A DNA stretch of 64,000 nucleotides from Hoeflea_A sp965249925 (GTDB lineage: Bacteria; Pseudomonadota; Alphaproteobacteria; Rhizobiales; Rhizobiaceae): positions 1,922,001-1,986,000 of the forward strand of contig OZ252260.1 in assembly GCA_965249925.1 (NCBI GenBank), read 5' to 3'. Positions 35,656 to 44,541 of this stretch are shown in pieces. The notes under the pieces are model-generated. The model saw only the letters and a program-made list of their open reading frames with translations, was not told the DNA's origin and did not search any database. Each line of letters begins with the position of its first letter. Within the stretch, counting starts at the first letter, position 1. The translations under genes were made by a program, and so were the position numbers.

Positions 35656-36645
35656 ATGCGTGGAGATATAATGCGCTGGTATTGCGTCGGGTTCCTGTTG
35701 ACTCTCAGTCTTTGTGTCGTCGCACCGCCTTTCCTCGGTGACTCTGCTGCAAAGGCGCAACAGGCCGAGGGCGAGATCCACATGCTCGCTGTTGGTGTGT
35801 GTCCGCCGTATCGAAAGCACATTCCGGTCGACGTTTGCCGTCATAGCGTCAAGCATATGACGAAAAACGTGCTGGGCAACCTGAATATCAAGGAAGACAA
35901 CATCAAGGTTCTGCTCGACGCGGACTCGACCGGAAACAACTTTTTACAGACCCTTTCCGATTACAAGGAAACGCTGACCAAAAACGATCAACTGATCGTT
36001 TACCTGCTACTGCACGGCGACGCCTTTCATGTGTGGTCCGAGTATTACCGTCCAACAGGCATCGTTGCGGAAGTCAGCCAGACCTTCGTTCCACCGAACG
36101 AGGATATCCTCGTCTTCTGGACCAGGGAGGAGCCGTCGGTCCCGGCACTGGCGCTGGCACAGAAAGACTGGTTGACCGCCGCCGATGTCGCCGAGGCCCT
36201 CGATGCGGTCGATGCCGAGGTGGCGCTCATTCTCGACTCCTGCTCCAGCGGGCTGTTTTTTCAGAAGCTGGCGGAAAAGGCGCTGAAGGTCGATAACATC
36301 GATTTTGTCCTGACCAGTTCCGGGCCGCAACAGGTGTCCAACTTTGACCCGGCTGTACAAATTTCGCTGTTCGCCCGCGAACTCGGCAACGCCATCAGTC
36401 TTCCCTATGTTCGCAATCTCGGGCAGGCGGTCGAGCATGCTCGAATGACGACTGTTCTGCATGCTACGGCGCAATGCACTGATCTTCTGGTGACACCGGA
36501 GGTGTTTAAAGTGATGTTCCCTGCCCTGCCCGTGCCGACAGTGCGCACGTCTGACGGAAAGGTCACGCCGGCACTGTGGTCCTGCGTTCAGGTGCCCAAT
36601 GTCGTCGACCTGACGGGCAAGGTGTCCGGTTTGACCATCGAATAG
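35656..36645 (+). CDS. Exported caspase-family (C14/orthocaspase-like) cysteine peptidase
   Basis: The protein has 329 residues. A signal peptide (about 1-33, ending SAAKA|QQAEG) is followed by a caspase fold with the His/Cys dyad: His120 in YLLLHGD and Cys196 in LILDSCSSG. Spacing of 76 residues fits the p20 domain. ATG 35656 follows GAGAGG by 7 nt, and ATG 35671 is an alternative. Export of a caspase-like protease suggests a periplasmic or extracellular role. Several extra cysteines could be oxidised there. Confidence 0.85.
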   Translation: MRGDIMRWYCVGFLLTLSLCVVAPPFLGDSAAKAQQAEGEIHMLAVGVCPPYRKHIPVDVCRHSVKHMTKNVLGNLNIKEDNIKVLLDADSTGNNFLQTLSDYKETLTKNDQLIVYLLLHGDAFHVWSEYYRPTGIVAEVSQTFVPPNEDILVFWTREEPSVPALALAQKDWLTAADVAEALDAVDAEVALILDSCSSGLFFQKLAEKALKVDNIDFVLTSSGPQQVSNFDPAVQISLFARELGNAISLPYVRNLGQAVEHARMTTVLHATAQCTDLLVTPEVFKVMFPALPVPTVRTSDGKVTPALWSCVQVPNVVDLTGKVSGLTIE

Positions 36646-36750
36646 CACTGGCTGGGCACAAAAGGTGCGGGAAGGGCCTTGAAAAGCCTGTGGTTCAAAT
36701 AGGGCTGTAGCAGCCCGCACCTTGTGTCCTGCAGGTCCTTAGGCTGCTTT

Positions 36751-36938
36751 CGTCAAATGCCTTGCAAGCGACGAAAGGAATGATGGCTCAGCGCGGCAAA
36801 GCTGCGGCATTCGGTGATCGCACACGTGGCCTTCAGGACGCCGGCGGAACAGTAGCCAAACTCCTGATCGAAGGGCTCGCATCTTTTGCGGGAGGGGCCA
36901 AAACGCCAGTGACCACGGTCAGACCACCGTACTACTGA
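36751..36938 (+). pseudogene. dhaL 3' fragment (direct repeat copy 2)
   Basis: This carries the DhaL C-terminal region (ALQATKGMMAQRGKAA onward) in frame, with six nucleotide changes from the copy at 34503-34642. It then diverges and ends at TGA 36936-36938 with a different tail (GGAKTPVTTV...). It has no start or ribosome site, so it is not expressed as a protein on its own. The rest of the 36646-36991 interval shows nothing else. Confidence 0.85.
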
Positions 36939-36991
36939 TTACAATGCGTCAAGCAAATCACGACCTGAAGCGCGGCAACAGTCGAGGGTTG

Positions 36992-38770
36992 CTATACGAC
37001 AAAAAGATCGTCGAAGGTGAACAAACCGTCATCGAAGCGGAAGAGTTCGATGTCGGCGACGTTGAGATCGGTGACGTCACCCTGGATCGTGCCTTTTTCG
37101 ACACCGGTTTCAGCGAAGACATAATCCGTCGACCAGCCGCTCAGGATCAGAGTATCGTAGTGGTTGCCACCGTCAATCGTTCCGGTGCCGCTGTGCAGGT
37201 CGAACCGGTCCCAGCCGTCTCCACCCTGGATGTCGACGTCCTTGACGCCGGCCGAGACACCGCGGGCGTAGACGACATCGTTACCATCGCCGAGCAGGAT
37301 GCTGTAGCCATCGATGCCTTCCGAAGTCTCTTCTTCGTCAGGAGTAAAGTCATCAGGATCGGCAATCGCGATATCAGCACCGATCCCGATGACCTTGTCG
37401 TTCCCGTCACCGGTGTCGATCTCAGACTTCTGTTTCAGAAAGTCGAGACCATGAAGTCCATCGCCATATGCGCTGAGAAAGCCGGTCCCGGATATCTGAG
37501 ATATGCCTTTGACCAGGTCGTGTCCATCGCCGGTCAGGATACCGGTTCGTTCAATGCCATGGAGGCCAGCCGCATCACTGCCTGTCTCGCCGCGTGCGAC
37601 GACCTTGCCGATCACCGTGTCGTTGCCAAGGCCAGTGTCGATCGACCCGCCGTCAATCCCGTTTGAAGATTTGATACTGCTATCTCTGCCGGCAACCACC
37701 GTGCTTATTCCGAGAATATGGTCATGGCCTGAACGCGTGACGATATCCACACTGTCGATCCCGTCGGTTCCGCTTGGCGCGACCCCATCGCCGGCGAAAT
37801 TCGTCACTCTGCCGACGATCTTGTCATTACCGCCACCGGTGTCGATGCTTGAGCCATCGATACCATCGATAGAGGTGCTGCTGGTGTCCGGATCACCGTC
37901 GCTGCCGAAGGCGATCGCCTCGCCAAGTACGTAGTCACCGCCGTCACCCGTCTGGATGTCTGCCCCATCGATCCCATCCGTGCCACTGTTATTGCCGCTG
38001 ATTTCGGGATTGAAAATGATAGCCCGACCCACAACACGATCGTTACCGGTACCCGTGATGTGCGTACCCCCATCGATGCCATCTGAGGCAACGGAACCGT
38101 CCACTCCAACAAAGGCTGTCGCGACACCTTTTATCAAGTCGTTGCCAGGCCCGGTATCGATGGTGTTCCCGTCAGAATCGATGCCATCGGCGGAACTGAA
38201 CAAGCCGTCCTTTACGGTAGCGATACCGATGACCCTGTCGTTTCCCCAGCCGGTGTAGATATTCGTGTTTTGTATTCCATCTGCGTTTGAAAACTCTGCT
38301 CGTTCCGCGAGGGCCTTGCCGAACACCGTATCATTGCCCCATCCCGTCATGATCGTACCAGGGCGACTGGTGGTTCCGATCCCTGCGGCATTCGCCGACG
38401 AACCACTCCGCGCCTCGGCGTATCCCGAGATCCAGTCGGCGAGCGGTCCGGTTTCGATCAGGCCTCCCCTATTGTCGATGCCAAACACATCGAATGAGAC
38501 ATCGGCGATCGCTTTGAAACTCGCGTAGCCGTCAATGCGATTGAGGCCGACACCCATCTGGATCACTTCTGTGTTCCGTATCGCCGATAACGTTGTACCG
38601 CTTGCCGTGACATTTCCGTCGAGGCGCGATCTGATCCAATCTCCGCCACCAAACGTGTTGATCACGCCGTTGTTAAAGACTCCGAACGCGTTCGACCCGG
38701 TGTTGAGCGTGTCGGAGAAGGACACAAAATTCGGGAAATTGGAGAATGCGACAGTCTCTAGATTAAGCAT
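36992..38770 (-). CDS. RTX-like protein with about 12 long GNDxhxG-type repeats
   Basis: This 592-residue protein is built of about 12 imperfect units of 35-45 residues. Each contains a core like IDTGxGNDxVxG (IMTGWGNDTVFG, IYTGWGNDRVIG, IDTGPGNDLIKG, IDTGLGNDTVIG and others), often preceded by ADGIDG. The acidic Gly/Asp cores resemble Ca2+-binding beta-roll turns, but the long spacing differs from the classic nine-residue RTX repeat. No N-terminal signal peptide is present, and the Asp/Phe-rich C-terminus (LFRFDDGLFTFDDLFVV) resembles a type I secretion signal. It is probably a secreted Ca-binding surface or matrix protein. Confidence 0.75.
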   Translation of the reverse strand: MLNLETVAFSNFPNFVSFSDTLNTGSNAFGVFNNGVINTFGGGDWIRSRLDGNVTASGTTLSAIRNTEVIQMGVGLNRIDGYASFKAIADVSFDVFGIDNRGGLIETGPLADWISGYAEARSGSSANAAGIGTTSRPGTIMTGWGNDTVFGKALAERAEFSNADGIQNTNIYTGWGNDRVIGIATVKDGLFSSADGIDSDGNTIDTGPGNDLIKGVATAFVGVDGSVASDGIDGGTHITGTGNDRVVGRAIIFNPEISGNNSGTDGIDGADIQTGDGGDYVLGEAIAFGSDGDPDTSSTSIDGIDGSSIDTGGGNDKIVGRVTNFAGDGVAPSGTDGIDSVDIVTRSGHDHILGISTVVAGRDSSIKSSNGIDGGSIDTGLGNDTVIGKVVARGETGSDAAGLHGIERTGILTGDGHDLVKGISQISGTGFLSAYGDGLHGLDFLKQKSEIDTGDGNDKVIGIGADIAIADPDDFTPDEEETSEGIDGYSILLGDGNDVVYARGVSAGVKDVDIQGGDGWDRFDLHSGTGTIDGGNHYDTLILSGWSTDYVFAETGVEKGTIQGDVTDLNVADIELFRFDDGLFTFDDLFVV

Positions 38771-39362
38771 ATTACCCCCGGTGCGCCTTGCTTTCGATTG
38801 AAGAGCGGCAAACGCGTCTTCGGCTGGCTACCGCCTGCAAGGCACTCAAATAATTAGCAATTATTGCAATGACCGTCTTGATCCCGGTGTCTCATTGTGT
38901 TCCGAAAGACAGGTGAATGAATGCCCTATTCAATGGAACTTGTTCGGTATTTTGTTGTCGCTGAGTCTCATGCAGCCCAATATTTGTGCAGCCGTCGTGT
39001 AGACATCTTCCATCAATCAAAGGCGGCAACCGCGCTGCCTCGTGCCATTCACCGGCAACCGGATGAAAACCGGCCCGAGGTGCGATGGCAGGCGGAAAGC
39101 CGCGACGTGAATAACGCGCGGTGCCCTATTCAGCCATTAGATCGTTTCGTATCTGAGAAGTTATACCGTTCAAGGATGCCGCTCCCACAAGCGCTCTATT
39201 CTTGACCGTTACGACAGAAATCGCTTCAACACTTAATTCTACCTTAAGTATACACCATCAGCGCAGATAAACGGAATTGAATGCAGGCTGCAGGCATGCC
39301 AACGTCACCGGCGAATCAGTCATATTGTTCATTTGAACAGAGCAATTTTGGGGGAATAGAAA
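38771..39362. other. Divergent control region between the two RTX-like genes
   Basis: These 592 nt are less GC-rich than the surroundings. A 94-codon frame (38921-39205, +) is open but has no ribosome site or recognisable features and I do not call it a gene. The region should hold promoters for both flanking genes. Confidence 0.4.
39326..39339. promoter_or_regulatory. Palindrome TGTTCA-TT-TGAACA
   Basis: A perfect 14-bp dyad lies 23 nt upstream of the RTX/DUF4214 gene start. It is a plausible regulator site. No cognate factor is evident in the window. Confidence 0.35.
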
Positions 39363-40958
39363 TTGCCGACACTATTTCGAAAGGGTGATTTTCTTGGGCC
39401 GAATTTCGTCGACGGTCTTGCCGATCAGCAAAGGGACGTATTTGTCGTCAACGAAAAAGAAGCGAAGCTTCTTAGGTTCCCCGGTGGTTTCGACGACCAG
39501 ATCAAATACACCGTCACTTTCCATGGCACCGGGTTCAGCAAAACCGACGATGGGCGCTACACCGGAACGGTGGAACAAATGTTCGCCGAAGGCAGCGATG
39601 GCACCAGTTGGCATATCTTCGGTTACAACGCCTCTCTGAACTCAACCAACACCGGCGCCACGCAGCAGGATTTTGTGCAAAACCTCCTGGTTCCGGTGCG
39701 CTGGACCTATGTCGGAAACAGCTTCGACGATGTATTCATCGGCGGGTCATTCGGCGACCTTCTGCTTGGATTCGATGGCGATGACACGTTTCAGGGACTG
39801 GGCGGCGATGACACGATTTTCGGAGGTGCCGGAAACGACACGCTGAATGGCGAGGACGATGACGACACGATTTTCGGCGGCAAGGACGACGATATCATCA
39901 GGGGCGGACCGGGATCTGACAGACTGCTCGGTGGGCGAGGTGTCGACAAGATATTCGGCGACGAAGGCACCGACGAAATATCCGGCGGACTTGGCAATGA
40001 CCATATCGAAGGCGGCGGTGAGGCGGATACCATCCTGGGAGAGTTCGGCGACGATCAGATACTTGGCCAGGACGGTGGCGACAGACTGGACGGTGGTGTC
40101 GGCAACGACAAGGTGGATGGCGGTAACGGCACGGATCTTGTCGTCGGTGGCGAGGGTCATGACGTGGTCCAGGGTGGAGAAGGCAACGACTTCATTGTTG
40201 GCGGCGCCGGAAACGACCGGCTCGCTGGCAATACGACGTCGGAAGTAAAGCCCGACAACGCTATCGACTCATTCATATTCGAAGGCGCCTTCGGCAAGGA
40301 TATCATCACGGATTTTGAACTGAACTGGGACACGATCTACCTGGTGGACATATCGCGGTTTCTGGTGGACGTTCGCACGATCGCAGACGACGTCCTGATT
40401 ACCGTCAGGCAGCCACACCACAACCAGAACTCGGAAATTCTGGTGCTCGGCGTCGCCGATGAGTTCGATCGTAATGTGGACATCGTATTCCTGGACTCGC
40501 CCGTCGATACGACCGTCGAGATTGATAGCGTCGACCTGCCGGACGAATATGTTGTTTTCAGTCTCGACAACCCGAATGCCGACTTCACGTGCAGCCTCTA
40601 CCATGCCGCGTTCGGTCGCGTGGCCGACGAGGAAGGCCTTCGCTTCTGGACCGATGTGCTGGACAATCTGGACCAAGAGGGATGGAGCGATCAGCAAAAG
40701 GAACAATACCTCGCCATGCAGTTCGTCCGGTCGGACGAGTTCGAGAGTCTCTACGGGGTCAATCCGGGCAATCTCGATTATGTCGAGGCCATGTACGACA
40801 ATGCGCTCGGCCGGACCTCCGATGAGGTTGGACGTGATTTCTGGGTCAGCGGTATGGAACAGGGCATGTCGCGTGCGGACATTCTCATCGCCTTTGCCGA
40901 AAGCGAAGAAGCTATGCGCTACAAACTGATCGGACTGGACGACATGTGGCTGGCCTGA
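39363..40958 (+). CDS. RTX calcium-binding repeat protein with DUF4214 domain
   Basis: This 531-residue protein starts at TTG 39363, seven nt after GGGGGAA. Residues about 138-300 contain classic nonapeptide repeats (GGDDTIFGG, GNDTLNGED, DDIIRGGPG, GNDHIEGGG and on) that bind Ca2+ as a beta roll. Residues about 405-520 form a DUF4214 domain (YHAAFGRVADEEGLRFWTD, YDNALGRTSDEVGRDFWVSG), often found in secreted surface proteins. No signal peptide is seen, as is usual for type I secretion substrates, but no T1SS genes lie in the window. Confidence 0.85.
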   Translation: MPTLFRKGDFLGPNFVDGLADQQRDVFVVNEKEAKLLRFPGGFDDQIKYTVTFHGTGFSKTDDGRYTGTVEQMFAEGSDGTSWHIFGYNASLNSTNTGATQQDFVQNLLVPVRWTYVGNSFDDVFIGGSFGDLLLGFDGDDTFQGLGGDDTIFGGAGNDTLNGEDDDDTIFGGKDDDIIRGGPGSDRLLGGRGVDKIFGDEGTDEISGGLGNDHIEGGGEADTILGEFGDDQILGQDGGDRLDGGVGNDKVDGGNGTDLVVGGEGHDVVQGGEGNDFIVGGAGNDRLAGNTTSEVKPDNAIDSFIFEGAFGKDIITDFELNWDTIYLVDISRFLVDVRTIADDVLITVRQPHHNQNSEILVLGVADEFDRNVDIVFLDSPVDTTVEIDSVDLPDEYVVFSLDNPNADFTCSLYHAAFGRVADEEGLRFWTDVLDNLDQEGWSDQQKEQYLAMQFVRSDEFESLYGVNPGNLDYVEAMYDNALGRTSDEVGRDFWVSGMEQGMSRADILIAFAESEEAMRYKLIGLDDMWLA

Positions 40959-41079
40959 ACGGTATGCGATCGATTCGACGGCTTGCCGCCAAAGGCCAAT
41001 CTGACCCGAAAATCATGTTGGCCGGACACACTATCCATAGGAATATGCCGGGACCTGTCGGTTGGTGTCGCTTCGACCC

Positions 41080-41481
41080 TCATTGCCTGTGCTGGGGCAG
41101 CATAGGCGAGGCGATCTCGACCAGAACACCGTTCATGTCGCGAACGTAGCCGACCACCTGCGTCCAGGGTTTGGTCTCCGGAGGTTTGACCGGCGATGCG
41201 CCATGATCGAGCGCGCGAGCATAGGCGCCCTCGACGTCGTCCGTCACGAATACAATCTCATACCCATGGGCGATGCCATCGGGATCGCTGGGACGGATGG
41301 CAACCCCATTCGCCTTCGCCATCCGATGATCCGCAAAGGCCAGGACCGTGTTTCCGGTATCCAGTTCACCATATTGCTGGCTCTCATGCAGCATCGCGGT
41401 CCGGCATCCGAACGCTTTCTCATAATGTTCGAGCGTTGCCGGCACGTCCGCCACATAGATGATCGCATATCCCAATTGCAC
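41080..41481 (-). CDS. VOC (glyoxalase/dioxygenase superfamily) protein
   Basis: The protein has 133 residues from GTG 41481, chosen because GGGAGG lies 9 nt upstream. YAIIYVADVPATLEHYEKAFG and the C-terminal YVRDMNGVLVEIASP form the paired beta-alpha-beta-beta-beta units of the vicinal-oxygen-chelate fold, with a Glu near the C-terminus as a likely metal ligand. The function is unknown: members include glyoxalases, dioxygenases and resistance proteins. Confidence 0.85.
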   Translation of the reverse strand: MQLGYAIIYVADVPATLEHYEKAFGCRTAMLHESQQYGELDTGNTVLAFADHRMAKANGVAIRPSDPDGIAHGYEIVFVTDDVEGAYARALDHGASPVKPPETKPWTQVVGYVRDMNGVLVEIASPMLPQHRQ

Positions 41482-41557
41482 GGTTGAATTCCTCCCAGTA
41501 TCCGCTTCGATCACGCTGTCCTTTGGATGCGTATTTTCGGTTGTCGCTGAACCAGTC

Positions 41558-41863
41558 TCAGTTCATCGACACTTCCAGTTCGCTGTGCATGATCTTCACG
41601 CTCGGTCCGTGAATGGCCTTGCCAAATGCCACGGTGTGCTCGGACTGACCGATCTTCGCCGATGCAGCCTTGGCCGCCTCCATTGTCTCCCACTCGATAT
41701 GCTCGATCCATGTCCCGTCTTCGGTGCAGGAAAGCCTGCGATGCACAAATCCGGGCTGTGCCTCGACGAACGCCTGCGACGTGTTCGCCGCTTTCACGAA
41801 CGCCTCCTTTGTCACGCCGTCTTCCAGCTTGAACAGAACGGTCTCAATGATGTGCTTGGTCAA
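41558..41863 (-). CDS. Small ABM/stress-response dimeric alpha-beta barrel protein
   Basis: The protein has 101 residues from TTG 41863, with GGAGG about 9 nt upstream. The longer frame in this direction starts in the divergent region and is rejected. IIETVLFKLEDGVTKEAFVKAA and then QPGFVHRRLSCTEDGTWIEHIEWETMEAAKAA follow the pattern of antibiotic-biosynthesis-monooxygenase-like ferredoxin folds. The substrate is unknown. Confidence 0.72.
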   Translation of the reverse strand: MTKHIIETVLFKLEDGVTKEAFVKAANTSQAFVEAQPGFVHRRLSCTEDGTWIEHIEWETMEAAKAASAKIGQSEHTVAFGKAIHGPSVKIMHSELEVSMN

Positions 41864-41914
41864 AACAATTGCCTCCGTGCGTTGGGGTCCTGCCGTCTTT
41901 CTAACCGTCCTCAA

Positions 41915-41932
41915 CTGACAACGATCTGTCAG
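41915..41932. promoter_or_regulatory. Dyad CTGACA-ACGATC-TGTCAG
   Basis: Perfect 6-6-6 inverted repeat in the divergent region between the ABM-like gene (41863, leftward) and the SnoaL-like gene (42117, rightward). It is a likely operator for one or both, possibly for a regulator encoded elsewhere. Confidence 0.4.
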
Positions 41933-42116
41933 CAAGGAACTCGAATGCGCCGTTTTCTGAAGTGCCGTCATCTTCTGGCGTGTACCTTTTATTGCGGTCA
42001 ATTCCGTCGCATTGCCTTCTGCGGCTACAAACCGTTTCGGGAAATACGATGTTGGAAGTCGGCGGTCGGCCCGGTACCGTATCGATCGACGGTCCAAGCA
42101 ATCAGCGGATGCAACA

Positions 42117-42509
42117 ATGAACGACCAAGAGAAAGTCCTGCAAGTGCGTCGCTATTTCGAACGCCTCAGTGCATCCGACATCAAGGGGATTGTGCAATTG
42201 TTCGGCACCGGCGCTTACGTCGATTCGCCATTCCTCGGTCGCATGGACGCGACTGCGTTCTTCGAGAAGCTGGGCAATGCGTCCAGCAAAAACACGCTCA
42301 CCGTGTTCGACGTCTTGCTGGGCGAAAACGGCGACAGCGCCGCGGCCCACTTTCAATATGACTGGACGCTGGCGAGCGGCGACCGTCTGACGTTTCAGGG
42401 TATCGATTATTTCAAGTTCGACGAAGCGGGAACTTTCGCGTCGATGTCGATCTTCTACGATACCCACCCGCTCAGGCAAGACGTCGGCGATAAATACGCC
42501 AACGCCTGA
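42117..42509 (+). CDS. SnoaL-like/NTF2-fold protein
   Basis: The protein has 130 residues from ATG 42117. VRRYFERLSASDIKGIVQLFGTGAYVDSPFLG and the later DRLTFQGIDYFKFDEAGTFASM are typical of NTF2-like cone-fold proteins of the SnoaL type, which include isomerases and many of unknown role. It is divergent from the ABM-like gene and 230 nt ahead of a winged-helix regulator. No catalytic Asp-His pair is obvious. Confidence 0.8.
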   Translation: MNDQEKVLQVRRYFERLSASDIKGIVQLFGTGAYVDSPFLGRMDATAFFEKLGNASSKNTLTVFDVLLGENGDSAAAHFQYDWTLASGDRLTFQGIDYFKFDEAGTFASMSIFYDTHPLRQDVGDKYANA

Positions 42510-42735
42510 CCGAGTGTGCGCCGGTAGCAGGCCGGCAATCCGCCGGTGGTCGATCGCGGCCGAACACTCTAAGGGCTTATCGCGCCCCAACACCGCCGAC
42601 CTTGCAATCAAGTGTGACGTGTCGCTGCGGCCTACGTGCGAAAACGCACATACAACCCGCCCGTGCGGTCTCATTTTCCGCGCTGGACGCGAATATCAAC
42701 GCAACCCATATCACAGTGAACCCATTTTCGCAGGT

Positions 42736-43941
42736 ATGAACATGCTGATCTCATTGGCGGGCTGGCATATCGATTATGCAGCGAGAACAGCCCAAAAGGG
42801 CGGAGTAATCCGGCGACTGTCGCCACGGGCGGTCAAGCTCCTACAAACGCTCGAGGAAGCCGACGGCGCCGTCGTCGACCGCTGTACACTCCTCAATTTG
42901 ATTTGGCCGAATGTCTTCGTCAGCGACGAGAGTCTGACGCAGGTGGTCGCGGAAATTCGTCGGTCGCTCGGAGACAAGGGGCTCATCGAAACCATCAACC
43001 GAAGCGGGTACCGGCTGACCCAACGTGCCGAACTGGCGCTGCCGACGTCGGCCATCGGAGTTGCCAACCAGAACGAACCGCCGGTCGACCTGCGTGCCCT
43101 GGCGCTGTGCATGGAGGCCAAACGGGAGATCGTCCGCTGCGGCTGCGGATCGATGCAGCGTGCCGAAGAACTGACAGCGGAGGCCATCGATCTCGCACCC
43201 AATTTCGCCGGCGCGCATGCGGAGCGGGCCATCGCACTTGTCCGTTCCCACTTGTACTGGTCGGCAGGCCGCAACCTGCTCCCGCATGCCATTGCCGAAG
43301 CGGAACGCGCTGTCGCGCTTGACCCGAAACTGGCGGCCGGGCACTCGGCCCTCGGCTATGCCTACAGCGCCGCCGGGCATTGGGTGGCGGCCGAGCGGGC
43401 GCATCGCCAGGCGCTCGCCGCCGATCCGAACAGTGCCGCCTGCTATCACCATGCTGCCTGGTACCTGATGTCGCGGCAGATGCACGGGCCGGCGATCACC
43501 TATTTCGAACAGGTCGGAGACCTGGAGCCCCTCAACATCAAGGGCTATCTCCATGCGGCGCAGCTTTGCCATCGCAACGACCCGGTGCGGTCGCGCCGCA
43601 ATGCGAGGCGGGCCTTGCGACGCGCCCATACACGACTGGATGACGATCCCGAGGATCTGCGCGCCCTGACGGCGATACCTGTCCTGATGGCGCTGCTTGG
43701 CGAACCGGGTGCCGCCTATTCCGCGGCACAGGACATCAATGTCAGCGGCAGCGCCCAGGCGATTTATCTCGCATCGACCCTGTCCATGATCGGCGAAAGC
43801 GAGCGTGCCATCGTAACCTTCGAGGAACTCTTCGATCACGGGTGGCGCGATTCGCACTGGCTCTATACCGATCCGGCGTTCAACCCGATTTTTGGAGACC
43901 GGAGGTTTCGCCGTCTGTGCCGGGGCCTTGCGGCCGCCTGA
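42736..43941 (+). CDS. Winged-helix (CadC/OmpR-type) regulator with TPR-like C-terminus
   Basis: This protein of about 401 residues starts at ATG 42736, with ATG 42742 an alternative. Its N-terminal 95 residues carry a Trans_reg_C-type winged helix (RLSPRAVKLLQTLEEADGAVVDR, IWPNVFVSDESLTQVVAEIRRSLGD, INRSGYRL). The remainder has tetratricopeptide-like helices (AVALDPKLAAGHSALGYAYSAAGHWVAAERAH, ITYFEQVGDLEPLN). There is no clear transmembrane segment between the parts, so it is probably cytoplasmic. The target is unknown. Confidence 0.82.
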   Translation: MNMLISLAGWHIDYAARTAQKGGVIRRLSPRAVKLLQTLEEADGAVVDRCTLLNLIWPNVFVSDESLTQVVAEIRRSLGDKGLIETINRSGYRLTQRAELALPTSAIGVANQNEPPVDLRALALCMEAKREIVRCGCGSMQRAEELTAEAIDLAPNFAGAHAERAIALVRSHLYWSAGRNLLPHAIAEAERAVALDPKLAAGHSALGYAYSAAGHWVAAERAHRQALAADPNSAACYHHAAWYLMSRQMHGPAITYFEQVGDLEPLNIKGYLHAAQLCHRNDPVRSRRNARRALRRAHTRLDDDPEDLRALTAIPVLMALLGEPGAAYSAAQDINVSGSAQAIYLASTLSMIGESERAIVTFEELFDHGWRDSHWLYTDPAFNPIFGDRRFRRLCRGLAAA

Positions 43942-44031
43942 CGGTTGCCCGGGAGACCACGATCCCGCTGGTTTCTCGGCCCGCCAAAGACATCGCATTG
44001 GAAATGCACAAGAATCTGTTATGGTGCCGAT

Positions 44032-44445
44032 ATGAAAGCACAACGCCAATACGCCGCGCTACCCTATAGAATCAGCGCCGACAAGCTGAAAGTATGCCTG
44101 ATCACCAGCCGCGACACGGGCCGTTGGATCATCCCCAAGGGCTGGGCCGAGGATGGTATCGAGCCGAACGAGCTGGCGGCGATAGAAGCCTATGAGGAAG
44201 CCGGTCTCAAAGGCAAGACCGCAAACAAGGCGATTGGTACCTTCAGATATACAAAATGCATGGATGACGGCTCGCAGATCGAGTGCGAAGTGGGCGTCTA
44301 TCCGATGCGGGTCAAACGACAGGAAGCCGACTGGCCGGAAAAATCCGAACGCGATGTCCGCTGGGTGGGTGTCGACCGTGCCGTCAAAATGCTTGACGAC
44401 GATGGTCTAAAAAAACTCCTGAAGTCGTTTCATCCCTCGAAGTGA
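44032..44445 (+). CDS. NUDIX hydrolase
   Basis: The protein has 137 residues from ATG 44032. The NUDIX box is recognisable around GWAEDGIEPNELAAIEAYEEAGLKG. The usual REXXEE core is replaced by IEAYEEAG, so the Arg is missing but the two metal-binding Glu residues remain. Similar short proteins with RQYAALPYR at the start are common in alphaproteobacteria and are predicted to hydrolyse diphosphoinositol or nucleoside diphosphate derivatives. The substrate is unassigned. Confidence 0.85.
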   Translation: MKAQRQYAALPYRISADKLKVCLITSRDTGRWIIPKGWAEDGIEPNELAAIEAYEEAGLKGKTANKAIGTFRYTKCMDDGSQIECEVGVYPMRVKRQEADWPEKSERDVRWVGVDRAVKMLDDDGLKKLLKSFHPSK

Positions 44446-44541
44446 CGATCGCTCGCCGAGCATCGTCACACATATGTGGCCAGCGGCATCGCGCTAACAC
44501 TTCGAAAATCGGGCCATCGCAGCGAGCAGGGGAACCTGTCG

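Noticed and set aside
34503..36938. Composite transposon flanked by direct repeats
   Set aside because: The repeats are pieces of dhaL, not insertion sequences. No transposase, terminal inverted repeats or short target duplication are visible, so I describe it only as an inserted unit.
36944..37666. 240-codon plus-strand frame
   Set aside because: Antisense to the RTX-like gene. Its apparent repeats mirror the GND repeats on the minus strand.
38921..39205. 94-codon plus-strand frame as a gene
   Set aside because: No ribosome site, no recognisable features and atypical composition. It lies in a divergent promoter region.
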